Position numbers and translations under genes: made by a program. Positions 25,056-34,030 of a stretch of 47,318 nucleotides of DNA are shown here, one piece after another (the stretch's first letter is position 1; every line of letters starts with the position of its first letter). Source of the stretch: Thiomicrorhabdus sp041583835 (GTDB lineage: Bacteria; Pseudomonadota; Gammaproteobacteria; Thiomicrospirales; Thiomicrospiraceae); assembly GCF_041583835.1 (NCBI RefSeq), contig NZ_JBFHFC010000017.1, forward strand, positions 1 through 47,318, in the 5' to 3' direction. The notes below the pieces were generated by a model that was not told the origin of the DNA, did no database searches, and was given only the letters and a program-made list of their open reading frames with translations.

Positions 25056-26132
25056 ATGAGTAACGCACAGCTGATTCTGATTGATAAACGTAACCAACCC
25101 TTAAAAGAATATCTTGTTGCGGTTGCCGCCTCCGACGGATTAAACATCAAAGGCGTTCAAATCATGGCTTCGCCGGCTAAAGGCGAAAAATCGTTACTCA
25201 ATGCCGACATCATTATCCCGCCGCTCGAACTTTTCGAATTCAACGTCAAAAAATTGGTCGCTGAAACACTTAAAAAGCTGGTGGTTAAAGAAGAAACCAT
25301 CGACATCGACACGTTTATCGAACGCAGCAGCGAAGATGACGAAGTGCGTAAAGCCCTTAAAAAATCGGTCAACCGCCTGAAGAATAAGCTGGAAGCCTTA
25401 TTAAAAGAATTTACTTCTTCCGAAGTGATTCCGTTAATCCAAGAGCGCCGCAACGATGCACTGTTCAAACTAAAAGAGCACGATCAGGAACTCAACGGTA
25501 AAAACGTCGTCTGCATCGATATCGAAGCGACCGACATCTGCACCAATCCGGAAGCGGACATTATCCAGGTTTCCGCTTGCGACATGGACGGCAACGAACT
25601 CTTCAACCAGTTGATCAATCCCGGCTACGACATTCCAGAAAACGAAAAACACAACATCACCACCGAGATGGTTCAAGGCCAACCTTCTTTGGTTGAAGCC
25701 TGGGAGAGCATTCACCAGACACTTAAAGATGCCGATGTGGTTTTGGCATACAGCACCGAAAGCGACTTTGCTTACTTGGAAAAAAGTGCTGCCAAAAAGA
25801 TGTTGCCGTTTGAATTGGATTACAACACCTGGCTGGATGCCGCCGAACTGAGCAAAGATCTCATCGGCGCCCTGCGCTGGCAGAGCGAAAAGATGTATTG
25901 GTTCTATAAAACACCAAAACTGACCGATGCTTATGAACGCATTCTGGAAAAACCGTTTCCCGGCGATGCACATGACGCTTTGGCCGATGCTCGCGCCACG
26001 GTGGAGCTGTTCAAAGCCATGCTGGTAAAAGGCCGCAAATCTCAAGTCATGCTTAAAAAGCCGCAAGCGGTCAAAGAAGAAATTACGAATAACCCGTTTG
26101 CCGCCGCTTTCGCCAACGCCAAACGAGGATAA
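25056..26132 (+). CDS. DEDDh-type 3'-5' exonuclease
   Basis: A 358-residue protein. The C-terminal half (about 150-335) is a DnaQ-like exonuclease: CIDIEATD carries Asp155 and Glu157, a later Asp lies in TESDFAYLE, and GDAHDALADA supplies the His and last Asp. The N-terminal 145 residues are charged and helical, of unknown function, possibly for partner binding. It lies five bases before hisI. It may proofread or trim DNA or RNA; the substrate cannot be told from sequence. Confidence 0.8.
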   Translation: MSNAQLILIDKRNQPLKEYLVAVAASDGLNIKGVQIMASPAKGEKSLLNADIIIPPLELFEFNVKKLVAETLKKLVVKEETIDIDTFIERSSEDDEVRKALKKSVNRLKNKLEALLKEFTSSEVIPLIQERRNDALFKLKEHDQELNGKNVVCIDIEATDICTNPEADIIQVSACDMDGNELFNQLINPGYDIPENEKHNITTEMVQGQPSLVEAWESIHQTLKDADVVLAYSTESDFAYLEKSAAKKMLPFELDYNTWLDAAELSKDLIGALRWQSEKMYWFYKTPKLTDAYERILEKPFPGDAHDALADARATVELFKAMLVKGRKSQVMLKKPQAVKEEITNNPFAAAFANAKRG

Positions 26133-26137
26133 GAATT

Positions 26138-26581
26138 ATGTCAGCAACACCGACATTCAAAGCATTGGAAAAGGCTAAACGAGGTGATACGTTTGACTGG
26201 AACAACCTGAAGTCGCAAGTTAAATTTGACGAAAACGGTTTGATTCCCGCCATCGCCCAACAATACGACAGCAAAGAAGTACTGATGATGGCTTGGATGA
26301 ACCTGGCCGCATTGGAAGAAACCTTGCAGACCGGACGCGTCTGTTACTGGTCGCGTTCACGCCAGAATTACTGGCGTAAAGGCGAAGAATCCGGTCAGAT
26401 CCAAGTTCTGAAATCCCTGGCTCTGGACTGCGACGGCGATACAATCCTGTTACAAGTCGATCAAACCGGGCCAGCCTGTCACTCCGGACGTCGCAGCTGT
26501 TTTTATACTGCGGTGGAAGGCGATCACGTTAAAATCCTCAGCAATCCGCTAATCGACCCGAGCGATCTTTACAAGAAATAA
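26138..26581 (+). CDS. hisI: phosphoribosyl-AMP cyclohydrolase
   Basis: The third step of histidine synthesis: hydrolysis of the adenine ring of phosphoribosyl-AMP. The 147-residue protein has the zinc and magnesium signature DCDGDT (97-102) and PACHSGRRSCFY with Cys98, Cys114 and Cys121, together with VLMMAWMN. There is no HisE fusion. It is preceded by GAGGATAAG close to its ATG and shares a transcript with the exonuclease gene rather than with other his genes, an unusual location for this gene. Confidence 0.95.
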   Translation: MSATPTFKALEKAKRGDTFDWNNLKSQVKFDENGLIPAIAQQYDSKEVLMMAWMNLAALEETLQTGRVCYWSRSRQNYWRKGEESGQIQVLKSLALDCDGDTILLQVDQTGPACHSGRRSCFYTAVEGDHVKILSNPLIDPSDLYKK

Positions 26582-26676
26582 TCCTTCTTAAACGCCTCTA
26601 GCCCGGCAGACGACGACTTAGGAAAGCAAGTGGTGTGAAAGGCGGTCGTAATTCAGTAAACTCCTTTAGACCGTCT

Positions 26677-29619
26677 TTACTTGCCGCCATCTTCCTTCTG
26701 TTGTAACTCCGGGAACCATTTGTACAACAGATTCTTGAAATCTTCCACAAACAACGGCTTTACTAACAGGTCATCCATCCCTGAATCCAGGCAACGCTGC
26801 TTATCTTCGTCATACGCATTAGCCGTAAACGCAATGATAATCGTCGGATTTTCCGTATGCATCTGCATCTCTTCCTGTCGGATGATATGACTGGCCTCAT
26901 AACCATCCATGATCGGCATCTGACAATCCATTAGAATCAAACCAAACTCATGGTGATGCAAACGCCAGAATTCGAGTGCTTCAAGACCGTTATTAACCGA
27001 ATCCACTTCAAGACCGAGTTTGTTAATAAAGGCTTCCGCAATTTTCTGGTTGGTCGGATCATCTTCAACCAACAGCACTCGCTGTAGCGGTTTACGTTCA
27101 TGTGGGCCTTCCTGTGACTTATGCTCAAAAGACATCGCGGGGAACGGCTTACCGTCGTGCAGAGCTGCCGGTAAAATCGCCCGCTCTCTGCGAGTGTCCA
27201 AACGCTCTTGCGTCGAAATCACCACCTCCGGCAATGCTTCGGCCTTGCCATGATCCTTAACTGCAGCTTCCGTTGTCTTTTTAAAAGGCAATTCGACAAT
27301 GAAGGTGCTGCCTTGATTCACTTCGGAAACGACCTGAATTGTCCCGCCCATCAAATCAACCAATTGCTTGGTGATCGCCAAGCCCAGACCGGTTCCACCA
27401 AAATGACGGGATGTAGAGTCGTCTACCTGAATAAAAGGTTGAAACAGGGTCTTATGGAACTCTTTGGCAATGCCGATTCCGTCATCCTGCACACTGAACT
27501 GAATGTAATGAAATTCGTCGTCTTCTTTCAAAGAAGACACATTCAACAACACCTGCCCCTTAGGGCTGAATTTGATGGCATTGCCCACCAGATTAAGCAA
27601 AATCTGCCTGAGTCGTAGCGGATCCCCCTCTGCCCATTCAGGACAGTCATGATCGAACGATTGCTGCAACGACACGTCTCCCACCTTAGCCAAGGGCGTC
27701 AACAAGCGTATACTGTTGTTTACCACATCGTGCAAGCTGAAAGGCTCTTCATACAGCTGGATACCGCCTTGCTCAAGCTTGGAGAAATCCAACACGTCGT
27801 TCAATATCGTCACCAAAGAGCGTCCGCTTTCACGAATGGCTTCCAGGTAAGTTTTCTGCGTGTCGTTTAATGGAGTATCCGTCAACAAGTCAGCCATCCC
27901 CAAAACACCGTTCATAGGCGTACGGATCTCGTGACTGATCATTGCCACAAATCGGCTCCGGGCTTGCGCCAATGCTTCCGCACGCTCTTTCGCCAATAAC
28001 ATTTGTTCTTCTGCCGCTTTCTGAATAGAAACGTCACGAATTGCGGTGGCAATGACGACTCCATCGGCAGTCTGCAAACGACTCATACTCAAAGACAGAG
28101 CCAACTCGCGTCCATCACTATTTTCCCCTACACACTCCCGGTACGGCAGTATCTGCGGAACGGATTGCGCTTCCACCGCACGCATATAAGTCGGAATCAG
28201 TCGTCCCATCGATTGATTGATCAACTCTTCCTTGGTATACCCGAATAACGACTCGGCCATTTTATTCAAACTTTGAATGTTTCCTTGACCGTCGGTCACT
28301 ACCATTGCGTCCGGTGCATTTTCGATCAACGTCGTCGCTTGTTGCTCGGCAAGTTTCTGAGCGTGAATCGATGTGATATAACCTTGAACCTTTTGAACTC
28401 TGTCACGACCGTTTCGATTAATATGAATCAAGCTGTAAACCCAGATATAGTGCCAATCCGAGCACATTAATCGGTATTCCAACTCAAACGAAGGTTCTTG
28501 GTTGCGAATGGCCTGCAACATGTGATATTTGAAATTCTGTAAATCTTTAGGATGAATCAGGTCGTAGAAGCTTCGCTCGGACATCAGCTCGGAATCCGTG
28601 AAACCCAAGAGTTGTAAGACATTCGGCGAAACGTAATCAATCGACATGCCCGCTTCAAAGTCTTTTTCAAACAATACCGTTGGTCCGGCGTTGAACAAAG
28701 CACTGTACGATGCTTTCTGCTCAGCTTGGAAACGCGCTGAGTTCACCCGTTTCAGATAATATAAGAAAGCGGACAATAAGAATAGAATGGCGAAAAACAG
28801 CCCCATTCCAATATAATCGATTTGTCGAGAATGCTTCGCAATGACCTCGTCATTCGGCAAGGCCATCATTAACCAGTGGGTATGTTCAATCATTTGAACA
28901 GCGAGGGCATTTTTCAATTTATCGTCGGAAAAGGCTGTTTTTCCAATATTATCGAAATCACCGGAAGTCAAAATGGGGGTTTTAAAATCCTCGGCCTGAA
29001 CCAATACCAATTTCAATTCAGGGCTATCAAACTGCGACAGTAAATGTTGAAAATAATCGAGAGAGAAACTGACAAATAGAGCAACGTACTGCTCTCCGCG
29101 CTTAAGATTCACAATCACATCAAAATGGGGGCCATTTGAATAACGGTGAAGTTCAATGTCGTGTTTAAAATCAAAATTACTTAATTCACGGTTAATCTGC
29201 TTGAGGCATTTAGGCCCCAACGACCCTCCTCGACTAACGAACTTGGGCTGACCGTGCCCGTCAATTACGGCAAACAATCTTACGTCAGTAAATAGAGCCT
29301 CAACGTCATTAGCTATTCGATCAGAGTCATGAACACTAGCGCTAGGACTGCCGGACGCCAAATTCAAAATCTGCTCTTTATTCTTTTCGGCAATAAAACG
29401 AACCATTGCCTGATAATGGTTCAAACGTTCCGTAATCGAACTGGTTACGCCATTGGTCGTCACCAGAGAAGTTTCTTCCAAATGTTCAAAAAAACTTTTC
29501 TTTAGGTATTGGCTGCCAAAATAAATCGCGGACGCAAAGAGAACGAGTCCCACGATAAAAGCGGGTGAAACCGATCTGAAAAACGACCGCACAACTTTCG
29601 TTAACTTACTCAGAAACAA
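26677..29619 (-). CDS. hybrid sensor histidine kinase with two PAS domains
   Basis: A 980-residue inner-membrane sensor. Helices at about 16-35 and 268-290 bracket a periplasmic sensing domain. Two PAS domains follow (about 305-425 and 435-545), then a dimerisation domain with His563 in ISHEIRTPMNG, an ATPase domain (DDGIGIA, GGTGLGLAI) and a C-terminal receiver with phosphorylation site Asp898 in LMDCQMPIMDG. It would sense a signal outside and phosphorylate itself and then pass phosphate on. No partner regulator is adjacent, so the pathway is unknown. It is convergent with hisI. Confidence 0.92.
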   Translation of the reverse strand: MFLSKLTKVVRSFFRSVSPAFIVGLVLFASAIYFGSQYLKKSFFEHLEETSLVTTNGVTSSITERLNHYQAMVRFIAEKNKEQILNLASGSPSASVHDSDRIANDVEALFTDVRLFAVIDGHGQPKFVSRGGSLGPKCLKQINRELSNFDFKHDIELHRYSNGPHFDVIVNLKRGEQYVALFVSFSLDYFQHLLSQFDSPELKLVLVQAEDFKTPILTSGDFDNIGKTAFSDDKLKNALAVQMIEHTHWLMMALPNDEVIAKHSRQIDYIGMGLFFAILFLLSAFLYYLKRVNSARFQAEQKASYSALFNAGPTVLFEKDFEAGMSIDYVSPNVLQLLGFTDSELMSERSFYDLIHPKDLQNFKYHMLQAIRNQEPSFELEYRLMCSDWHYIWVYSLIHINRNGRDRVQKVQGYITSIHAQKLAEQQATTLIENAPDAMVVTDGQGNIQSLNKMAESLFGYTKEELINQSMGRLIPTYMRAVEAQSVPQILPYRECVGENSDGRELALSLSMSRLQTADGVVIATAIRDVSIQKAAEEQMLLAKERAEALAQARSRFVAMISHEIRTPMNGVLGMADLLTDTPLNDTQKTYLEAIRESGRSLVTILNDVLDFSKLEQGGIQLYEEPFSLHDVVNNSIRLLTPLAKVGDVSLQQSFDHDCPEWAEGDPLRLRQILLNLVGNAIKFSPKGQVLLNVSSLKEDDEFHYIQFSVQDDGIGIAKEFHKTLFQPFIQVDDSTSRHFGGTGLGLAITKQLVDLMGGTIQVVSEVNQGSTFIVELPFKKTTEAAVKDHGKAEALPEVVISTQERLDTRRERAILPAALHDGKPFPAMSFEHKSQEGPHERKPLQRVLLVEDDPTNQKIAEAFINKLGLEVDSVNNGLEALEFWRLHHHEFGLILMDCQMPIMDGYEASHIIRQEEMQMHTENPTIIIAFTANAYDEDKQRCLDSGMDDLLVKPLFVEDFKNLLYKWFPELQQKEDGGK

Positions 29620-29719
29620 AGTAACCCCTATAACCTTTTGAGCCTAGAAAAGTAGTTTTTTCGGCAAACTTTACAAAGAAAGCATAGCATTTCTATTCCA
29701 CATCCATGTAAAAAATGAC

Positions 29720-30826
29720 TCAATCACCGGAGCGATTTAGATTACGCTCCTTTAAAGCGATTTGCGCATCTTGAATCTGACAGATTTCACGCAGAACCAT
29801 CGTCGCATAACTTCCGGCCGGTAACGAAAATTTTACCTTTAGCGCCGCTGTATTATTTTCCGAATTGTCGTCATTCAACCACTGCCACTCGAACTCTTTC
29901 GGCAAAACCCTCAAAGCACGACGATCCTGCTTCAAGCCAAGTTGCTCCAGACCTTGTATCCAAACTTCATACGGTTGAATAATTTGTTCTTCCAAAGCTT
30001 GCACCGCTTGACGGCTTGGTAACTCCCCCTTTCCTACCAAAGGACCTGTAGGATGCAGGTCGCCGGATTCGACCCTTTGTGCCAGTTCGTCGGAACCGTC
30101 TTCTGCAAACCAGCGCGTGGAGCCCTCAAGCTGCATAACGTCACCGTAAACAAAAAGATTCCAATTGCCCAACCGTATCCGCTCACTCAACACCAGATTA
30201 AATAACCAAGAACGTGCTGCGGAAATATACAAACTTTTCTGATTGCGCTTAACACGTTGCATTTTACCCTGTAAAAAATCAGTGGCTTTGACCAGGTTAC
30301 TCCCTCTAAAACCAAAGCGTTGTTCACCAAAGTAATTGGGGACACCGAACTGCTGAATCTGCTGTAAACGCGTTTGCAATTCTTCCGGGTTGGCTTCAAG
30401 TTGACGAATCACCAATTCGAACCGGTTTCCACTTAAACCGCCGGTTTGCAGCTTGCGTTGATGGCGCACCATCTTAAGAATTCGGACAGTTTCAATTCCC
30501 AGCGCTTCAGGATCAGGATCGGCCAGCCCAGGCAATTGAATGCTGAACCACTGCCGAGTCACAGCATGCCGGTCTTTCTGTCCGGCCACACCGATGCGGG
30601 CTGGCGAAACCCCTGCCCATTTAGCCAGCTGTTGCAAAACCCAGTCGGTATTCTCTCCGCATTTCTCAACCCAACACCACAAATGTTCTCCCTCTCCGCT
30701 CAGTTCAAAAGCGATTTGCTCTTCAACCACAAAATCCTCAGGATGAAGTTTATACACACCTGAACAGCTCGGCACACCATAGGAATAAGCCAAACTGTCC
30801 ATTAAAGGCTGGGGAAATTCATACAT
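29720..30826 (-). CDS. truD: tRNA pseudouridine(13) synthase
   Basis: This enzyme makes pseudouridine at position 13 of tRNA-Glu. The catalytic Asp85 is in IGVAGQKDRHAVTRQW, and GLSGNRFEL, FGVPNYFGEQRFG and RALRVLPKEFEW are further family motifs; the 368-residue length is normal. The frame is open to a TTG at 30856, but ATG 30826 gives a start nearer the usual one, and the earlier region overlaps the terminator of the gene upstream. ATG 30802 (MDSLAYSYG) is also possible. Confidence 0.95.
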   Translation of the reverse strand: MYEFPQPLMDSLAYSYGVPSCSGVYKLHPEDFVVEEQIAFELSGEGEHLWCWVEKCGENTDWVLQQLAKWAGVSPARIGVAGQKDRHAVTRQWFSIQLPGLADPDPEALGIETVRILKMVRHQRKLQTGGLSGNRFELVIRQLEANPEELQTRLQQIQQFGVPNYFGEQRFGFRGSNLVKATDFLQGKMQRVKRNQKSLYISAARSWLFNLVLSERIRLGNWNLFVYGDVMQLEGSTRWFAEDGSDELAQRVESGDLHPTGPLVGKGELPSRQAVQALEEQIIQPYEVWIQGLEQLGLKQDRRALRVLPKEFEWQWLNDDNSENNTAALKVKFSLPAGSYATMVLREICQIQDAQIALKERNLNRSGD

Positions 30827-30855
30827 ATTTTTGATACTCAGGCCATTATCGACCA

Positions 30856-30899
30856 ATTAAAAAAGGCCTGGTACGGAAACAATCGTTCATACCAGGCCT
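30856..30899 (-). terminator. rho-independent terminator of the lipoprotein gene
   Basis: On the minus strand AGGCCTGGTA pairs with TACCAGGCCT in a perfect ten-base stem with a 16-base loop, followed by six Ts. It lies 22 bases after the stop of the lipoprotein gene, just before truD. Confidence 0.85.
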
Positions 30900-30921
30900 A
30901 TTGATTTAGTTAAAGGCAATG

Positions 30922-31371
30922 TTATAGATTTTTAAACACACGTTCGGTAAGTGGTCGTTCTTTGCCTTCCGGTTCCGATTCATAAACCTGAATCAAAACC
31001 TGACTGACATTACCCGGAATCACATAATCCCGAATCAGTTCACGTGCGCCAATCGGTGAATCTTTATTAATATAAGTATAGATGTTTCTCAACTGACATT
31101 TGTTGTCGGGATCCGAAGCTAAAGGTCGCAACACCCCTTCACCGGAAATCTTCACCGACTCTTTCGTCAATATCGTTACCTTATGGTAATAAGTATCCGT
31201 CAAAGGATGATTGAAACAAATCATTAAAACACGATCAAAGTTACCCGACCCTTTATCCAGATCGGCAACGATTTGAGCTGACGTTAAAGTAATTGGCTCT
31301 TTCGAACAGCCGCTTAACATTCCACTGGTTATAATCAACAAACCAAAAACAAAGCTCGTTATTTTGACCAC
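30922..31371 (-). CDS. small lipoprotein of unknown function
   Basis: A 149-residue protein with a lipoprotein signal: hydrophobic residues 4-18 and the lipobox LSGC with Cys22 as the lipidated residue. Ser at +2 suggests sorting to the outer membrane. The mature part is a small beta-rich domain with two further cysteines (about Cys50 and Cys93), which may pair. No family recognised. It has its own terminator and probably its own promoter. Confidence 0.75.
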   Translation of the reverse strand: MVKITSFVFGLLIITSGMLSGCSKEPITLTSAQIVADLDKGSGNFDRVLMICFNHPLTDTYYHKVTILTKESVKISGEGVLRPLASDPDNKCQLRNIYTYINKDSPIGARELIRDYVIPGNVSQVLIQVYESEPEGKERPLTERVFKNL

Positions 31372-31413
31372 GCCACTTCCTTCGCTTACGCTTGATAATG
31401 AATTTTGTATTCG

Positions 31414-32349
31414 CTAATGCACCTGCTGAATGCCTGCAACCAACCAATTACCTTGATCGGAAGCATCACGACGAATATGCCAAACCTCATGGAACGCATG
31501 AGCATCGGCATTAGCTTCTTCCTGAATAAAACCGCTGAAACGGATACTGACTACAAAATATTGGCCGTCAATCGCCATATCGGCAATTTCCGCATCCAAA
31601 GTATCCACAACGGTCACATTATCGCCAGGTACTCGTCCTTGAGCCTGTCGCTTAATCTCTGAAAACAATTCCGAAGTACAGTATGACTCGACTTCGCTTA
31701 AATCTAAATCGTCCCACGCCTTCTGCAAAGTAACGAAATGACCTTTCGCCCCCTCAACAAACTGTTGTGCATCAAACCAAGCAGGCACTTCATTAACTGT
31801 AACGGCCTGTTCGGAAATTCCTTCACCTAAAGCGGAACCGATAATCGATTCACTCTGATGCGGATTATAAGACGGTTGATTTGAGAAATCGGAATGGGAT
31901 TGACGCTGGTACGTCGTATCCGCTTGAGCACGGGCTTCATATGAATCTTCCGGCTGTCGGCTATACGCGGATTGTTGGGCTTGGCGTCCGCGAGTCGAAG
32001 CAAACATTTTAAACAGCATGAAAGCGATCAGCGCAAAGATCAGTATATCCATCAACTGTATGCCTTCAAAGCCGTCGCCAAATAACATCGCCGCCAACAA
32101 ACCGCCTGCCGCCAATCCAGCCAAAGGCCCCAGCCACTTTGAAGCGCCGCTGGCGGGTTTGGTTGTCGTCGAAGTCGTTGCCGCCGGTTTAGTCGTGGTT
32201 GATTTAGGAGCTGTGCTATAAGACTTGGAAGGTATGGATTTTGAGTATCCAAAACTGGAACCGCCTCCCAAACGGGCGGCTTCTGCCGCCTGAGAGATTG
32301 CCACCATACCAAATAAAAACGCAAACATTACAAGCCAAGACTTTCTCAC
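31414..32349 (-). CDS. Tim44-like domain membrane protein
   Basis: A 311-residue protein. The N-terminal signal or helix (about 3-25) is followed by RLGGGSSFG, a hallmark of bacterial Tim44-like proteins, a low-complexity Ser/Thr/Lys/Pro linker (about 35-70), one or two hydrophobic helices (about 75-115) and the Tim44-like alpha/beta domain in the last 120 residues. I chose GTG 32349, which has GGAG eight bases upstream, over the longer frame to 32406. The function in bacteria is unclear; a link to membrane-protein handling is suggested by the mitochondrial relative only. Confidence 0.8.
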   Translation of the reverse strand: MRKSWLVMFAFLFGMVAISQAAEAARLGGGSSFGYSKSIPSKSYSTAPKSTTTKPAATTSTTTKPASGASKWLGPLAGLAAGGLLAAMLFGDGFEGIQLMDILIFALIAFMLFKMFASTRGRQAQQSAYSRQPEDSYEARAQADTTYQRQSHSDFSNQPSYNPHQSESIIGSALGEGISEQAVTVNEVPAWFDAQQFVEGAKGHFVTLQKAWDDLDLSEVESYCTSELFSEIKRQAQGRVPGDNVTVVDTLDAEIADMAIDGQYFVVSIRFSGFIQEEANADAHAFHEVWHIRRDASDQGNWLVAGIQQVH

Positions 32350-32514
32350 TACACAAACTCCAAAATATTGAAAATACCCGATAAGACCACTTGGTATTCT
32401 AGACAAGGCTTATAACAATGACAAGGTAATAAAAACATTCCCTTTTCCGTGTTTTCAAAGCGCTCACCCAACCTTGTTATAAAGCACCCCCCTATAACCC
32501 TAAAAACCAACGGG

Positions 32515-32542
32515 TTGACACCCTCTACATTCTACGTAAAAT
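32515..32542 (+). promoter_or_regulatory. sigma-70-type promoter of the outer-membrane protein gene
   Basis: TTGACA at 32515-32520 and TAAAAT at 32537-32542 are separated by 16 bases and lie 64 bases before the ATG at 32606. An exact -35 box with a near-consensus -10 box is a good match for housekeeping transcription. Confidence 0.6.
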
Positions 32543-32605
32543 CCCTTATGATTTGCGAAATTATGCAAAAGGTAGAACGTATTAAATAATAATAAGGTTT
32601 ATAAA

Positions 32606-33133
32606 ATGAAAAAAAGCTTAATTGCTGCAGCTATTTTAGCTGCGTCAACCTCCTCTGCAATGGCTGAAGATTCTAGCAACGTAATGGCCGGTACTTATGC
32701 GGAAGCGGGCTTCAGTCTGTACAAAATCGAAATAAAAGCATCAAACAACACAGTGGAAATTCCGCTATTAACTGCTACATTCGGTAAAAATTTAAACGAA
32801 TATTTTGCCGTTGAAGGTTTTTTGGGCACAGGTCTTTCTAAAGACAATGTTCCAGGTGATGCCAAATACGCAGTCAACCATCTTTACGGACTAAACCTTA
32901 AAGGCTCAATCAATATTACCGAAGATCTTAAAGGGTTTGCTAAAGTTGGATACGCGTGGAGTGAAATGAAAGCCTCAAATACGAACTTCACCGATGACCG
33001 TTATTTTGGAACGCTTGGGCTTCAATATGACATCAATAGCCAGGTTTACGGGTCTGTTTCTTACACTACTTATGACTCGGAATATGATGTTGATGAAAAC
33101 TCGCTTAACGTAGGTGTTGGTTACAACTTCTAA
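32606..33133 (+). CDS. outer-membrane beta-barrel protein (porin family)
   Basis: A 175-residue protein with a clean signal peptide (MKKSLIAAAILAASTSSAMA, cut before ED). The mature part is made of alternating strands (GTYAEAGFSLYKIEI, FAVEGFLGTGLS, LYGLNLKGSIN, FAKVGYAWSEM, QVYGSVSYTTY) and ends in GVGYNF, the terminal Phe needed by the BAM machinery. About eight strands fit an OmpX/OmpA-like barrel. It carries AAGG before its ATG, a strong promoter and a terminator. Substrate or partner unknown. Confidence 0.85.
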   Translation: MKKSLIAAAILAASTSSAMAEDSSNVMAGTYAEAGFSLYKIEIKASNNTVEIPLLTATFGKNLNEYFAVEGFLGTGLSKDNVPGDAKYAVNHLYGLNLKGSINITEDLKGFAKVGYAWSEMKASNTNFTDDRYFGTLGLQYDINSQVYGSVSYTTYDSEYDVDENSLNVGVGYNF

Positions 33134-33220
33134 GACTAGAGTTAGATAAGAATAAAACTAAAAACACTGCCCGCACTTGCAAGAACTATTCTGTTTTTTG
33201 TTTGTAGCTAGACTCAGCTA

Positions 33221-33256
33221 AGGGGCTCTTCATTAAAATGAAAGCCCCTCTTTTCA
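33221..33256 (+). terminator. rho-independent terminator after the barrel gene
   Basis: AGGGGCT with CTTCATT pairs with AATGAA and AGCCCCT in a long stem, followed by CTTTTC. It lies 88 bases after the stop codon, between convergent genes, and may serve both strands. Confidence 0.7.
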
Positions 33257-33314
33257 ATATTGCATCCCTGACAAAAGCCCAGACATCAATCATCCTAGAG
33301 CTATCGCTTCTTCC

Positions 33315-33896
33315 TCATTCCTTAACACAGCGCGAGATGGTGTAATCCTTCCCCTGCTTAACCTTTTCGTAATTGCCGAACACTTCCATGAAATTACGCT
33401 TAATGTACTGACGCAAACCGTTGATGGTTACGACCACGAACTGACCGCCCGGAGCCAGTTGCTGATGGACGTCGTGCAATAGAATGCTCAACATTTCCTT
33501 ACCGACCTTAGCGGGAATATTGGATACCACTGTGGTGAATTCGATGTCTTTAGGCACGTTACTCAAACCGTTCGATAAATAAGCCTTGGCATTCGGCAAG
33601 CCATTGATCTCTGCATTCTTATTGGCATATTCCACCGCCACAAAATCCTTATCGACCATATGCACTTCACCTTTCGGTGCATTGGCGGCGATCGCCAAGC
33701 CGATCGGACCGTAACCGCAGCCAATATCCAAAGCGACTTCGTCTTCCTTTACATCCAGATAACGCAAAAACAGATCGGTTCCCGAATCGATTTCACGCGG
33801 ACTGAAAATTCCCCACGTGGTGGCGAACCGCAAAGGTTTATCCATCAAATTCGCATCAATGTGCAGATCTTGTTTTAACTCGTGAATGGTGGCCAT
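33315..33896 (-). CDS. small-domain (RsmC-like) methyltransferase
   Basis: A 193-residue S-adenosylmethionine-dependent methyltransferase with the SAM loop ALDIGCGYGPIG (about 54-65), an acidic ribose-binding residue in HMVDKD, and SNIPAK where RsmC-type N-methyltransferases have SNPP. It lacks the duplicated N-terminal half of RsmC and is near the single-domain family called methyltransferase small. The IP for PP change makes the base target uncertain. It is divergent from rep. Confidence 0.8.
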   Translation of the reverse strand: MATIHELKQDLHIDANLMDKPLRFATTWGIFSPREIDSGTDLFLRYLDVKEDEVALDIGCGYGPIGLAIAANAPKGEVHMVDKDFVAVEYANKNAEINGLPNAKAYLSNGLSNVPKDIEFTTVVSNIPAKVGKEMLSILLHDVHQQLAPGGQFVVVTINGLRQYIKRNFMEVFGNYEKVKQGKDYTISRCVKE

Positions 33897-34030
33897 ACTG
33901 GTTTTTTCCTAAAGTAATTCTTCTCGATTTGAATTATCATATTGTACCTTTTCTGCTGACCTATTAATTCAAAAAGCATCAGAACCTATTAAACAGATTT
34001 AGAAGTAGTTAAAGAAGAACCGAAGCCAGA

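Noticed and set aside
25470..26066. 198-codon minus-strand frame over the exonuclease gene
   Set aside because: The plus strand has the complete DEDDh set; the antisense frame is explained by codon bias.
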